Below are positions 7,216 to 15,904 of a stretch of 64,000 nucleotides of DNA, in pieces. The DNA is from Bacteroidales bacterium (GTDB lineage: Bacteria > Bacteroidota > Bacteroidia > Bacteroidales > Lentimicrobiaceae): positions 205,188-269,187 of the forward strand of contig JADJEQ010000046.1 of the NCBI GenBank assembly GCA_016709025.1, read 5' to 3'. The position numbers were made by a program, and so were the translations under genes. Each line of letters begins with the position of its first letter. Positions within the stretch are counted from its first letter, which is position 1. Below the pieces are notes generated by a model. It was not told where the DNA came from. It saw nothing but the letters and a program-made list of their open reading frames with translations, and made no database searches.

Positions 7216-8430
7216 TTGGTAAACGTGACTGTGAAAGAAGCTGATCATGTGATATTTAAATTGCCTGATGCCCGTTGGATGAAAGCGGCGGTTGCAGGTG
7301 GCCTTTGGGCGGCTTTCGAAATCATCATCGGCAGTTTCCTGCACAACCTGCGAATTCCGTTTGCCGGCAGTATCCTGGCTTCATTTGGCGTTGTTCTTAT
7401 GATCTCATTTCAGCGTCTCTGGCCTGAAAAAGGGCTGGTTTGGCGGGCAGGCCTGATTTGTGCCCTGATGAAATCCATCTCGCCAAGTTCTTTGATATTA
7501 GGGCCGATGATTGGAATAATGACCGAAGCATTGCTTATAGAACTATCGATCAGAATTTTCGGACTCAACAAGGCAGGTTACCTGATCGGTGGTATTTTGG
7601 GTGTTTTGAGTGCACTGGTCCATAAAGTATTAAGTATCCTGATTCTTTACGGCAATGATATTATAGAAGTCTATCTTAATATATACAGGTTTGCTGTAAA
7701 ACAACTTGGTCTGCCCAATGCTGATCCCTGGCTTGTGGTCTTTGCTCTTGCCGGTGTGTATGTTATCGGGGGAATTATTGCTGCGACCATTGGAATTTCT
7801 ATACCAATTCACGGAGACCCATCTGCTGAAGGCCTTATAAAGGATGGTAACCCAATAGAGCTTTCGCCTTTCAATGCTTCAGTTGGTAAATATTCGTTCC
7901 CGATGTTATTGCTCCACCTGGCTTCAGTCCCCCTGCTAATCATTCTTATCCTGAAAACCGGACTTCTTATTGGTTCTTCAGTTGTCCTTTTATGGGCGTT
8001 ATTGCTTTACCTGAAATATCCTGGTGTATATAAGCGTTTCCGCAAGCCTGTATTATGGATACAATTTCTGATTATTACCCTGATTTCCACATTTTTCTGG
8101 GAGAAACATTGCGATACTTTTCTCTGCTTTAGTATGGAAGGTCTTAGGGCCGGACTATCCATGAGCCTCAGGGCCGTGGTGGTAATCATGGCTTTTTCTG
8201 CTTTCAGCGTTGAACTCCGGAATCCGGTAGTCAGGGTATTTCTCGAGAAAAAGGGGATGCGGAACCTCTATTTTGGAATATCCGTTGCTTTTGCTGCATT
8301 ACCATACATGGTCGCTCAGATTCCCGGAGCCCGCCAACTTATCCGGCATCCCAGAACATCAGTTGCAAATGCATTGTTGAATGCCAGGCATTGGCTTTAC
8401 CAACTTGAAATGAAAGAAAGACAAATCTGA
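7216..8430 (+). CDS. ECF transporter-like membrane protein, possible S-T fusion
   Basis: The 404-residue protein has about ten hydrophobic segments. The N-terminal half (to about 200) resembles an energy-coupling-factor substrate-binding (S) component. The C-terminal half (about 215-404) resembles the T component EcfT/CbiQ: it ends in a cytoplasmic region with two Ala-Arg-X motifs, ARQ (372-374) and ARH (390-392), the type of motif through which T components contact the ATPases. No ATPase (A) gene is adjacent. There is no in-frame ATG before residue 22; TTG 7216, GTG 7225 or GTG 7231 are possible starts. Substrate is unknown; position after mobA hints at molybdate/tungstate or a cofactor precursor. 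The ECF reading is a judgement from pattern and could be wrong. Confidence 0.55.
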   Translation: MVNVTVKEADHVIFKLPDARWMKAAVAGGLWAAFEIIIGSFLHNLRIPFAGSILASFGVVLMISFQRLWPEKGLVWRAGLICALMKSISPSSLILGPMIGIMTEALLIELSIRIFGLNKAGYLIGGILGVLSALVHKVLSILILYGNDIIEVYLNIYRFAVKQLGLPNADPWLVVFALAGVYVIGGIIAATIGISIPIHGDPSAEGLIKDGNPIELSPFNASVGKYSFPMLLLHLASVPLLIILILKTGLLIGSSVVLLWALLLYLKYPGVYKRFRKPVLWIQFLIITLISTFFWEKHCDTFLCFSMEGLRAGLSMSLRAVVVIMAFSAFSVELRNPVVRVFLEKKGMRNLYFGISVAFAALPYMVAQIPGARQLIRHPRTSVANALLNARHWLYQLEMKERQI

Positions 8431-8460
8431 TTGGTATTGAAAGTTGCCGGACTATCTTTG
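8431..8460 (+). promoter_or_regulatory. tatC promoter
   Basis: TTG (8431-8433), 19-bp spacer and TATCTTTG (8453-8460) match the Bacteroidota -33/-7 consensus. A second TATTTTTG at 8493-8500 lacks a matching -33. Confidence 0.65.
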
Positions 8461-8521
8461 TTACACAATGTCAGCAAGTCGTTCAGATTGTTTATTTTTG
8501 AGCCTTTAATTATAACCGGAT

Positions 8522-9364
8522 ATGTCCGAAGTGCTGACAAATAAAAAGAATCATCCTGCGCCTGAACCGGAAGTTGAAATGTCATTCTGGGATCATATCG
8601 ATGCGCTACGAGGTCATCTTTTCCGGTCTGCCATCGCTATTGTGGTACTTGCAATAGCTGCTTTTTTAAACAGGGAATTCATCTTTGATAAAATCATTCT
8701 GGCCCCGAAAGACTCAGGGTTTATCACCAATCGTTTCTTTTGCAGGATAGGTGAATGGATGAATATGCCTTCCATTTGTCCCGGCGATCTTGATCTTAAA
8801 ATAATAAATATCAATCTTTCCGGGCAATTTACTACCCACATGTACATCAGTTTTTTTACCGGGTTGATTGTGTCAGCACCATATATTATCTGGGAGGTCT
8901 GGCGTTTTATAAAACCTGCTTTGTATGAAAAGGAACGAAAACATTCGTCTGGCGCAGTCCTTAGTATGTCAGTACTTTTTATCCTTGGTGTACTATTCAG
9001 CTATTTTCTCGTAGTCCCGCTAACACTGAGCTTCTTTGGTTCATACCAGGTAAGTGATGCTGTAAACAATCAGATAGCTCTTTCCTCCTACATCAGCACA
9101 GTTGTTTCAGTAACTTTTTCTTTGGGTGTGGTATTTGAGTTGCCGGTATTTGTCTTATTCCTGACCAAAGTAGGAATTATTACACCGGAATTTCTGAAGC
9201 GAAACCGCAAATATACCCTGATAATTCTGCTTACCATAGCTGCTATAATCACGCCACCCGACATTGTAAGCCAGATTCTCGTTACGATTCCACTATATGC
9301 TCTTTACGAACTGAGCATTCTGGTATCGATGCGGATAAGTAAGCGTAACCAAAGGAAAGAGTAA
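8522..9364 (+). CDS. tatC: Sec-independent protein translocase TatC
   Basis: TatC is the inner-membrane receptor that binds twin-arginine signal peptides and exports folded proteins. The 280-residue product has the family N-terminus (MSFWDHIDALRGHLFRS), six membrane segments and the periplasmic-loop pattern around FIKPALYEKERK. It has its own promoter and no tatA/B beside it. A possible client is encoded in the same window: the ferredoxin at 38135 carries a clear SRRDFLRK signal. Confidence 0.95.
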   Translation: MSEVLTNKKNHPAPEPEVEMSFWDHIDALRGHLFRSAIAIVVLAIAAFLNREFIFDKIILAPKDSGFITNRFFCRIGEWMNMPSICPGDLDLKIININLSGQFTTHMYISFFTGLIVSAPYIIWEVWRFIKPALYEKERKHSSGAVLSMSVLFILGVLFSYFLVVPLTLSFFGSYQVSDAVNNQIALSSYISTVVSVTFSLGVVFELPVFVLFLTKVGIITPEFLKRNRKYTLIILLTIAAIITPPDIVSQILVTIPLYALYELSILVSMRISKRNQRKE

Positions 9365-9420
9365 TCTGTAACCTTTTTTCTGCCTTTGCGTCAAACTTTC
9401 CGAACAACAACAAAAATATC

Positions 9421-9954
9421 ATGGCAGAAACAAAATTATACCGGTCCTTTCACGGAAGGGTAATCGGTGGGGTGGCCGGCGGACTGGCCGACTTCTTTGG
9501 GATGGATCCCACAATTGTAAGGCTTATTTTCGTTTTGCTGGCCGTTTTTGGCGGAGGCGGAGTACTTCTGTATATTATACTATGGATTGTGCTGCCTGAG
9601 AAAAACGCATTCAACTCCTACAATGCTAACAGCGCAAACAACGCGCCATTCAATCCTACGTCAACTCCTGGGAATAGCACCAGCGGCGTTGGTGAAGCCT
9701 TTGAAGGATTCGGAAACACGCAACAGAAATCAAATCCTGAACCAGATATGGCATCCAAACGGAAATTTGAAGGCAGTCTTATCGGTGGCCTGGTACTGAT
9801 TCTTATCGGAGTCTTTTTTCTTGCAGATAAATTCATTCCTAATATCAGTTTCGGAGATTTCTGGCCATTACTGCTGGTTGTAGTGGGTATGGTTTTGATA
9901 TTCAACAGTTTACCTGGTAAAAATAAAAACCGCGAAGAGGGCGGTGAGGTTTAA
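9421..9954 (+). CDS. PspC-domain protein with LiaF-type membrane helices
   Basis: The 177-residue protein starts with a PspC domain (residues about 5-60: GRVIGGVAGGLADFFGMDP plus a transmembrane helix), a polar linker rich in Asn, Pro and Gly (about 66-115), and a C-terminal pair of hydrophobic segments of the LiaI/LiaF type (SLIGGLVLILIGVFF). It lies 32 bp before the LiaF-like gene, so the two are likely cotranscribed. Both domains belong to cell-envelope stress circuits in other bacteria. Direct function is unknown. Confidence 0.85.
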   Translation: MAETKLYRSFHGRVIGGVAGGLADFFGMDPTIVRLIFVLLAVFGGGGVLLYIILWIVLPEKNAFNSYNANSANNAPFNPTSTPGNSTSGVGEAFEGFGNTQQKSNPEPDMASKRKFEGSLIGGLVLILIGVFFLADKFIPNISFGDFWPLLLVVVGMVLIFNSLPGKNKNREEGGEV

Positions 9955-9986
9955 TATTTCCAACGTTACACTTAAAGCAAAAACCC

Positions 9987-10925
9987 ATGAGCTATCGTAA
10001 AATATTCTGGGGAGTCGTCCTCGTTCTGATCGGAATACTCTTTATTCTGAAAAATGTCGGTGTCATCTTTTTCGATTGGATGACCATCTGGCGACTCTGG
10101 CCTTTGATCCTGATCCTTTGGGGTATTTCGTTAATCCCTGTCAAGGATTATCTGAAACTTATTTTCTCTGTTGTCGCTATCGGACTCTCATTTTTGCTGG
10201 TAAGCAGGTACGACAAAACCGGATATTACAGTTTTGGCTGGGATGGTAACAACCGGAGCTATGAAAAAAACTGGGATGATGGCGACTGGAAAGAAGGAAC
10301 AGATGAGCAGGAGCTTTTTCAATCTTATGATTCCGGGATACAACGGGTTCAGCTTAATCTTGAAGCAGCTGCCGGTGATTTCAGACTCAATGATACTTCA
10401 CCCTCTGATAAACTCCTCACCTTCAGAAAAAAGGGAAATATTGGCAACTATAGCATGACATCTGATGATGATAGTACTGTCAGGACAATAAACCTCAAGA
10501 TTGAAGATTCAAAAGTAAAGTTTCATAATCAGGGTATGCGTGTTGAGCTCGGGTTGAATCCAAAGCCAGTCTGGGACTTTAACTTAGATATTGGAGCCGC
10601 CAGCATCAATTTCGATTTGAGCAAGTATAAAATAGGCAAGCTCAGTATTGATGGAGGCGCTTCTTCCATAGAAATGAAACTTGGTGACCTGAGCGAACTC
10701 ACCGAAGTAGATATTGCTGCAGGAGCATCTTCCATCAATATATCGATTCCTGAAAGTGCTGGCGCCGAACTGAAAACAGAAACTGTTCTTTCAAGCCGGA
10801 ATTTTAAAGGTTTTAAAAAGGTAAGCGATGGCTTGTTCAGAACCGAAAATTTTAACGATGCTGCCAAAAAAATAACAATAAGTATTGATGCCGGCGTTTC
10901 GAGCATCGATGTTAACAGGTATTAG
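9987..10925 (+). CDS. LiaF-like membrane protein with beta-rich C-terminus
   Basis: The 312-residue product has four N-terminal membrane segments of the LiaI/LiaF/DUF5668 type (residues about 5-75) and a C-terminal region (about 120-312) made of alternating short hydrophobic strands with repeated GAxS/GASSI patterns. This is typical of the beta-helical 'toastrack' fold of LiaF/DUF4097 proteins. It follows the PspC protein closely and ends at a shared convergent terminator. In Firmicutes LiaF restrains an envelope-stress kinase; here no kinase is adjacent, so any such role is inference. Confidence 0.8.
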   Translation: MSYRKIFWGVVLVLIGILFILKNVGVIFFDWMTIWRLWPLILILWGISLIPVKDYLKLIFSVVAIGLSFLLVSRYDKTGYYSFGWDGNNRSYEKNWDDGDWKEGTDEQELFQSYDSGIQRVQLNLEAAAGDFRLNDTSPSDKLLTFRKKGNIGNYSMTSDDDSTVRTINLKIEDSKVKFHNQGMRVELGLNPKPVWDFNLDIGAASINFDLSKYKIGKLSIDGGASSIEMKLGDLSELTEVDIAAGASSINISIPESAGAELKTETVLSSRNFKGFKKVSDGLFRTENFNDAAKKITISIDAGVSSIDVNRY

Positions 10926-10940
10926 AAAATCTTTAAATAG

Positions 10941-10971
10941 AAACGCCGGATCTGAATAAGGTCCGGCGTTT
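10941..10971 (+). terminator. Bidirectional terminator between convergent genes
   Basis: Perfect 10-bp stem (10941-10950 with 10962-10971), A-rich before and T-rich after. It sits between the LiaF-like gene and the minus-strand esterase and can serve both. Confidence 0.8.
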
Positions 10972-10988
10972 CTGTTTACAGCCTGGAT

Positions 10989-11789
10989 TCAATCATTCGC
11001 ACCTTCTGCAATTGAACATTCCTTTCCCAGAAACACGCTGAACAACCTGCACAACTCGTTTGGAGAATCGGCATGCACCCAATGAGAAGCACCTGCAATA
11101 ATCTGTACTTTGGCAGCCGGAAAATTTTTATAAATCAACGGAAGATCGGCATCAATGATATAATCCGACTTGCCACCTTTAATAAAAAGGGTAGGACCGG
11201 TAAATTTGCTGCTGCTTTCAATACCCTCAAATACATAATCCATATTGGCGCTGATGGCAGGCAGGTTTAGTCTCCAATCGAAAGTATACCTTGTTTTCCG
11301 GTAAAGGTTTTTCATAACGAAAAGCCTGATTCTTTTATCCGGAATGCTGTTTTCCAGCAGGGCTTCAACCTCTTCACGCGTGCTGACTGCTTCGAAATTT
11401 ACAGCCATCATGGCGCTGATCATATCGAAATGAACGTTTCGACCGGGGTATTTTCGCATACTGATGTCGACGATTGCCAGTTTGTCAATCATTTCAGGAT
11501 ACTCAAGTGCAAAGGTCATGGCTACTTTTCCACCCATGGAGTGTCCGATGATCATCGGTTTTTTCAGTTCGTGCTCCTCAATAAATTCGAGTAAGTCGTC
11601 GGCCATGGCGGCATAGTTGAACGTAGGACTGTGTGGAGATTGCCCGTGGTTACGCATATCCGGAATATAGACAGAGAATTTTTCGGCCAGTCTCTTGCCC
11701 AGGGTGACCCAGTTATCCGAAATTCCAAAAATCCCGTGAAGGATGATCAGTGGCTGGCCTTCGCCAAAGTGACGGTAGAAGAGTTTCAT
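10989..11789 (-). CDS. Alpha/beta hydrolase, YbfF-type esterase
   Basis: This 266-residue cytoplasmic alpha/beta hydrolase resembles the acyl-CoA/carboxyl esterase YbfF. It shows the oxyanion motif LHGIFG (18-23), the loop DMRNHGQSPH (44-53), the nucleophile elbow GHSMGG with Ser84, and a C-terminal ASHWVHAD containing the catalytic His (about 236). No signal peptide is present. It is the downstream gene of a minus-strand pair with pdxJ, but about 550 bp of repeats separate the two, so shared transcription is doubtful. Substrate unknown. Confidence 0.85.
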   Translation of the reverse strand: MKLFYRHFGEGQPLIILHGIFGISDNWVTLGKRLAEKFSVYIPDMRNHGQSPHSPTFNYAAMADDLLEFIEEHELKKPMIIGHSMGGKVAMTFALEYPEMIDKLAIVDISMRKYPGRNVHFDMISAMMAVNFEAVSTREEVEALLENSIPDKRIRLFVMKNLYRKTRYTFDWRLNLPAISANMDYVFEGIESSSKFTGPTLFIKGGKSDYIIDADLPLIYKNFPAAKVQIIAGASHWVHADSPNELCRLFSVFLGKECSIAEGAND

Positions 11790-11794
11790 TGACT

Positions 11795-11872
11795 AAAGTA
11801 CAAAGTTTAAAGTAAAAAGTTTCAGGGTTACAGGGTTGCAGAATTTCAGAATTTCAGATTTCAGGGTTTAAA
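11795..11872. repeat. Degenerate tandem arrays: heptamer AAAGTNN then octamer TTTCAGRR
   Basis: Four 7-bp units of type AAAGTNN (11795-11822) pass into six or so 8-bp units of type TTTCAGRR. They begin six bases from the esterase start codon and contain no gene. More octamer units occur at 11941-12000 and 12076-12115. Confidence 0.85.
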
Positions 11873-11940
11873 GGGTGGCCCAGTGAAAAAGAGCTTCCGG
11901 CTCCCCCTCGCCATTTGGAGATGGGGTTGGGGGGTGAGGT
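11866..11940 (+). repeat. Dispersed G/C-rich element, copy 1 (75 bp)
   Basis: A 75-bp unit identical to 12001-12075 except at two positions. Its core has a C-run arm, CCATTTGGAGAT and a long G-run arm. Partial open frames across it are not credible proteins. Confidence 0.9.
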
Positions 11941-12000
11941 TGCAGGGTTACAGAATTTCAGATTTCAGGGTCTCAGAATTTCAGGGTTTAAAGTTAACAG

Positions 12001-12075
12001 GTTTAAAGGGTGGTCCAGTGAAAAAGAGCTTCCGGCTCCCCCTCGCCACTTGGAGATGGGGTTGGGGGGTGAGGT
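12001..12075 (+). repeat. Dispersed G/C-rich element, copy 2 (75 bp)
   Basis: Second copy, offset 135 bp from copy 1. A third, inverted and partial copy (47 bp, three differences) is at 43484-43530. G-runs continue to 12110 and could form a quadruplex. Confidence 0.9.
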
Positions 12076-12240
12076 TTCAGGGTTTGGGGGTGAGGTTTCA
12101 GGGTTTCAGAATTTCACCAAACCCCAATTTTCAATTTTCCAAAGCCCTTTAAAGCCTGACAGGCTGGCCTTCCCCTTGTCCCCATTTCTCCTGGTCTCCT
12201 TGTCTGCAATGTCGAAGACGTAAATTACCCGGTTAATCCC

Positions 12241-12338
12241 ATGCCCCATGCCCCATGCCCCATGCCCCATGCTCTTTGCCCTGAGCCCTGTGCCCGATGC
12301 TCTGTGCCCTGAGCTCTGTGCTCTGTACCCTGTGCCAT
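12241..12338. repeat. Fourteen-unit heptamer array, consensus RTGCYCT
   Basis: Exactly 14 consecutive 7-bp units: four perfect ATGCCCC followed by degenerate units such as ATGCTCT, GTGCCCT and GAGCTCT. The last base touches the pdxJ stop codon (12338-12340). Confidence 0.95.
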
Positions 12339-13066
12339 CAGGCCGGCAGCCATGGTTTCAATTCGCGAAGGTAAAGTTGAATCGTAGTTTCCATACCATA
12401 ATACAAAGCATCTGCAATCAGGGCATGACCAATTGAAACCTCCTTCAGGGCAGGAATTTTTTGTGTAAAGTACCTCAGGTTATCCAGGTTCAGGTCGTGG
12501 CCTCCATTCAGTTCAAGCCCGCAGGTTATTGCCTCTTCTGAAGCAGCTATAAATGGTTCAATGGCCCTTTCCCTGTCTTTGAGATACCCGGCTGCATAGC
12601 TTTCAGTGTAAAGTTCAATCCGTTCGGTGCCGGTTGCAGCTGCGCCTGCCACCATGCGTGGATCGGGATCCACAAAAATGGATGTACGGATACCATACTT
12701 GTGAAACTCATTGATAATTTCAGACAGGAATTTCCGGTGGGTAATAGTATCCCACCCATGATTAGAGGTCAGGGCATCATGTGCATCAGGGACGAGTGTT
12801 ACCTGCGCTGGCTTCACTGCGATAACCAGATCAATAAAAGCCGGCTCAGGATTGCCTTCTATATTGAATTCAGTGGTAACCAGAGGCTTAAGGTCATAAA
12901 CATCCTGATAGCGGATATGCCGTTCATCCGGCCTTGGATGTACTGTTATTCCCTGAGCGCCAAATCTTTCGCAATCAATGGCAGCTTTTAGTACATCAGG
13001 AAGGTTGCCTCCCCTGGCGTTTCTCAGGGTTGCAATTTTATTTATATTTACACTTAATTTCGTCAT
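12338..13066 (-). CDS. pdxJ: Pyridoxine 5'-phosphate synthase
   Basis: PdxJ condenses 1-deoxyxylulose 5-phosphate with 3-amino-1-hydroxyacetone phosphate to form pyridoxine 5'-phosphate. The 242-residue TIM-barrel product has the family start LSVNINKIATLRNARGG, the active-site HPRPDERHI (about 43-51), and the C-terminal GHALIADALYYG phosphate-binding segment. Length is normal. A TACCTTTG promoter element lies 18 bp upstream. The gene is divergent from the CBS/nadK cluster, a common arrangement in this phylum. A heptamer repeat array begins exactly at its stop codon. Confidence 0.95.
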   Translation of the reverse strand: MTKLSVNINKIATLRNARGGNLPDVLKAAIDCERFGAQGITVHPRPDERHIRYQDVYDLKPLVTTEFNIEGNPEPAFIDLVIAVKPAQVTLVPDAHDALTSNHGWDTITHRKFLSEIINEFHKYGIRTSIFVDPDPRMVAGAAATGTERIELYTESYAAGYLKDRERAIEPFIAASEEAITCGLELNGGHDLNLDNLRYFTQKIPALKEVSIGHALIADALYYGMETTIQLYLRELKPWLPA

Positions 13067-13083
13067 AACCTGTTTTTAATGTG

Positions 13084-13091
13084 CAAAGGTA
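13084..13091 (-). promoter_or_regulatory. -7 element TACCTTTG of pdxJ
   Basis: Perfect TAnnTTTG on the minus strand, 18 bp before the ATG at 13066. No TTG at the usual -33 distance. Confidence 0.5.
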
Positions 13092-13133
13092 TTAATTTAA
13101 CTGTCAGAAGGGCAGGAGGCATAGGATAGCAAC

Positions 13134-13592
13134 ATGCGAAGAAACCGGATGTTTATGAGAAACACAGTATTTTTCCTGCTACTTTTCCTGGTAGCATGCT
13201 CCGGCAGTAACTCCGGGAGGGATATGCAGGCTTTAAAACAGGAAATTGAAGACACCGAACTCGCCTTTTCCCGTATGGCAGTCGACAGCGGCATTGAGGC
13301 TGCTTTCAGGGCTTATGCTGCACCAGATGCCGTTATGAAGCGGGGAAACCGGCTTATTTCTGGATATGACTCTGTGGTTGATTACCTTGACAAAAACAGG
13401 CAGAAAGGTGCTGAACTCTCCTGGACACCCGATTTTATCTCCGTTTCGCAATCAGGGGATCTGGCATACACCTATGGAGGGTATGTCTATACTTTTCCTG
13501 ATTCATCCGGCGTTATACATAAACAGGAAGGTTTTTTCCATACGGTATGGAAACGACAGCCCGATGGGAAGTGGAAATTTGTCTGGGACTAA
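13134..13592 (+). CDS. Lipoprotein with NTF2-like (DUF4440) domain
   Basis: The 152-residue product begins with a lipoprotein signal peptide ending in the lipobox LVAC (Cys22 with the first ATG; later ATGs at 13149 and 13155 are equally possible starts). The mature part resembles DUF4440/SnoaL-type NTF2-like domains: an N-terminal helix with IEDTELAFSRMA, a central DAVMKRGNRLISGYDSV, and the C-terminal VWKRQPDGKWKFVWD typical of the fold. Such domains bind small molecules; no specific function can be given. It sits between pdxJ and the CBS gene and is transcribed opposite to pdxJ. Confidence 0.8.
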   Translation: MRRNRMFMRNTVFFLLLFLVACSGSNSGRDMQALKQEIEDTELAFSRMAVDSGIEAAFRAYAAPDAVMKRGNRLISGYDSVVDYLDKNRQKGAELSWTPDFISVSQSGDLAYTYGGYVYTFPDSSGVIHKQEGFFHTVWKRQPDGKWKFVWD

Positions 13593-13728
13593 GGTCAGGT
13601 AAAAAGTAAAAATACCTGTTAACATGGAAACGTTCATTCCTTTCAATGCGGATTTTAGGTTCGACATAGCAAAAAGGAGAATAATTTCACCGGAAATTAC
13701 CTTTTCCGGCCCACGATTGTTAATTGAT

Positions 13729-13736
13729 TAAGTTTG
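13729..13736 (+). promoter_or_regulatory. -7 element TAAGTTTG of the CBS gene
   Basis: Perfect TAnnTTTG, 25 bp before the ATG at 13762; no good -33. Confidence 0.45.
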
Positions 13737-13761
13737 TACCTGAAACTCTTATTGTTGTTTT

Positions 13762-14424
13762 ATGTTAGCCAAAGAACTGATCAGCGATACCATAATGCCG
13801 CTAAAGACCTCTGACAGTGGCCTGATCGCACTTAACTGGATGGAAGAGTTCAGGGTATCGCACCTGCCCATTGTGAATGATTCTGATTTTCTCGGGTTAA
13901 TCTCAGAATCAGATATTTATGAAATGAATAGTTATGAGGAGCCACTGGGAAACCATGTCCTGTCACTTTACAAACCATATGTTACTGAAAACCAGCATGT
14001 ATACGATGTAATCAGGCAGGTTTATGAACAAAAACTGACCCTGATACCTGTTGTAGATGATAAGAGTAAATACCTTGGATCTATTACCCTTCAATGTCTG
14101 GTAAAGTATTTTGCCCGGCTGGCAGCTGTTGATAATCCAGGTGGAATTATCGTGCTGGAAATGGGCATCCGCGATTATTCACTGAGTGAAATAGCCCGTA
14201 TTGTTGAATCCTGTGATGCCAGCATATTAAGCCTTTATGTTACCACCCTGCCCGATTCCACACGAATGGAGGTTACCATTAAAATAAACCGAATGGATAT
14301 AGGCCCTGTAATTCAAACATTTATCAGATTTGACTACCTGGTAAAGGCTTCGTTTTTCGAAGGTGAACTTAACGAAACTCTGAAGGATCGTTACGACTCC
14401 CTCATGAAATACCTCGATATCTGA
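13762..14424 (+). CDS. CBS-pair protein with C-terminal ACT-like region
   Basis: The 220-residue soluble protein contains two CBS motifs (about 1-60 with FRVSHLPIVNDSDFLGLIS, and 70-125 with KLTLIPVVDDKSKYLGSIT), followed by a region of about 80 residues with the beta-alpha-beta look of an ACT domain (MGIRDYSLSEIARIVESC). CBS pairs bind adenine nucleotides and regulate partner proteins. In Bacteroidota this gene commonly precedes nadK, and here it is only 9 bp from a BamA-like gene and 1.5 kb from nadK. A regulatory role is likely, the partner unknown. Confidence 0.8.
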   Translation: MLAKELISDTIMPLKTSDSGLIALNWMEEFRVSHLPIVNDSDFLGLISESDIYEMNSYEEPLGNHVLSLYKPYVTENQHVYDVIRQVYEQKLTLIPVVDDKSKYLGSITLQCLVKYFARLAAVDNPGGIIVLEMGIRDYSLSEIARIVESCDASILSLYVTTLPDSTRMEVTIKINRMDIGPVIQTFIRFDYLVKASFFEGELNETLKDRYDSLMKYLDI

Positions 14425-14433
14425 CAGCATCTC

Positions 14434-15831
14434 ATGGCTTTGCCCGGGAAACTTTTTCTTCTTTTATTTTTCACTGCTTTATTCTGTCAGTTTCTTCCTG
14501 CTCAGACTCCCCCCAGGGTTGTTGTTGGAGACATACGGATTGTCGGAAATAAAGTAACACGTGAAGAAATTGTGGTACGGGAGCTTGAATTTAAAACCGG
14601 CGATACCTTAGCTGAAGGGTTGATAAGTGAACTTGTGAATCAGTCGGTTAAAAACCTGCTTAACCTACCCTTATTTCATTTCGTTACAATTGATATCGGT
14701 TTAACAGAGAATACCGGAACAATAAACTTTACAATATATCTCACTGAGCGTTGGTACACCTGGGTCTGGCCGGTATTTGAAATTTCAGACCGCAACTTCA
14801 ATACCTGGTTCAAAACGGGGGATTTAACCAGGATTTCATATGGAATGTTTTTACAAAGGGAGAACTTCAGGGGCAGGCTTGAGAAACTGCATTTTAAAAT
14901 TAAGTTGGGTTATCAACAGGAGTTGATGTTGTTGTATGAAAAGCCATATCTGAACCGTCGGAAAACATTGGGTGCCGGGTTGCAGTTTTCATTGGCCAGG
15001 CAGCGTGAAACTGGATACATTACAGCGGAGGATAAACTCATTTTTCACCGGGGTGATGAATATCTGCTTCATTGCGCCGATGTCGCTGTTTTTGCCAGGT
15101 GGCGTCCTGATATCCATTTCTCTCATACCATTCAGTTCAGGTTCAATTATCTTGAGGCAAGTGATTCCCTTTTAAAGCTGAATCCCGATTACACTGAAAG
15201 AAGCGTGAATGTTCAGCAGTTCGCAGAGTTATCATACCTCCTGAAAATTGATTTCCGCGACCAGCGGGCTTATCCGCTGCACGGTTTTTATACTGAAATA
15301 CTGCTGGCTCAAAATGGGCTTTCAACTTCCGGTGATTTGAGTTTTACTAAAGCTAAAATGGTTTTGAGGGGATACCGCGGTTTAGGCCATCGTTTTTTTC
15401 TGGCCGGTAATATTACAGGACAACTTGTGAGCAAAACCGATCTGCCTTACAATCTTTCGCAGGCACTTGGTTACCGGCGCGATTATGTAAGAGGCTATGA
15501 ATATTACGTAATTGATGGATGTAACTTCTGGCTGGCCAAGTTCAATATGAAATATGCACTGATTAAACCAGCTGTGAAAAAGATCAAATGGCCGCCTACC
15601 GAGCGGTTCAATACCATTCCCTATGCTATATATGCAGGTATGTTTGCCGATGCAGGCGAAGTATGGCCTCCGGCTAAATTGGAATCTAACATTTTACCGG
15701 GTACTTTTTTAAGGGGTTTTGGTATAGGGTTGGATTTTGTAACCTATTATGATAAGGTTTTCAGGGCTGAATTTTCGGTGAACGGAAAGGGAGAGTCAGG
15801 TTTTTTTCTGCATTTTATGGCTGCCATCTGA
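14434..15831 (+). CDS. Small BamA/TamA-like outer membrane protein
   Basis: The 465-residue protein has a signal peptide (cleavage near FLPAQ, about residue 24), one POTRA-like domain (about 28-105: VVVGDIRIVGNKVTREEIVV) and an Omp85-type beta-barrel (about 130-465) rich in alternating aromatic strands. Full BamA in this window has five POTRA domains and 875 residues, so this is a reduced paralogue. The first codons follow the CBS gene by 9 bp, suggesting an operon. It may help insert or secrete outer membrane proteins, but the substrate is unknown. Confidence 0.8.
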   Translation: MALPGKLFLLLFFTALFCQFLPAQTPPRVVVGDIRIVGNKVTREEIVVRELEFKTGDTLAEGLISELVNQSVKNLLNLPLFHFVTIDIGLTENTGTINFTIYLTERWYTWVWPVFEISDRNFNTWFKTGDLTRISYGMFLQRENFRGRLEKLHFKIKLGYQQELMLLYEKPYLNRRKTLGAGLQFSLARQRETGYITAEDKLIFHRGDEYLLHCADVAVFARWRPDIHFSHTIQFRFNYLEASDSLLKLNPDYTERSVNVQQFAELSYLLKIDFRDQRAYPLHGFYTEILLAQNGLSTSGDLSFTKAKMVLRGYRGLGHRFFLAGNITGQLVSKTDLPYNLSQALGYRRDYVRGYEYYVIDGCNFWLAKFNMKYALIKPAVKKIKWPPTERFNTIPYAIYAGMFADAGEVWPPAKLESNILPGTFLRGFGIGLDFVTYYDKVFRAEFSVNGKGESGFFLHFMAAI

Positions 15832-15860
15832 TTGAATCCAGCATCACTGTTGTACATTTG
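15832..15860 (+). promoter_or_regulatory. nadK promoter
   Basis: TTG (15832-15834), 18-bp spacer and TACATTTG (15853-15860). It begins at the stop codon of the preceding gene and supports the ATG at 15905 rather than the GTG at 15878. Confidence 0.65.
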
Positions 15861-15904
15861 CATCAGGGAGGCCGTGCGTGGGTATCCGGATAAATCTAAA
15901 TGAT

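Noticed and set aside
11866..12075. CRISPR array
   Set aside because: Only two 75-bp direct copies, with repeat-like rather than unique spacer sequence and no cas genes; the 7/8-bp arrays have no spacers at all.
11883..12436. Open frames across the repeat region before pdxJ
   Set aside because: They only translate tandem repeats and have low-complexity products in several frames.
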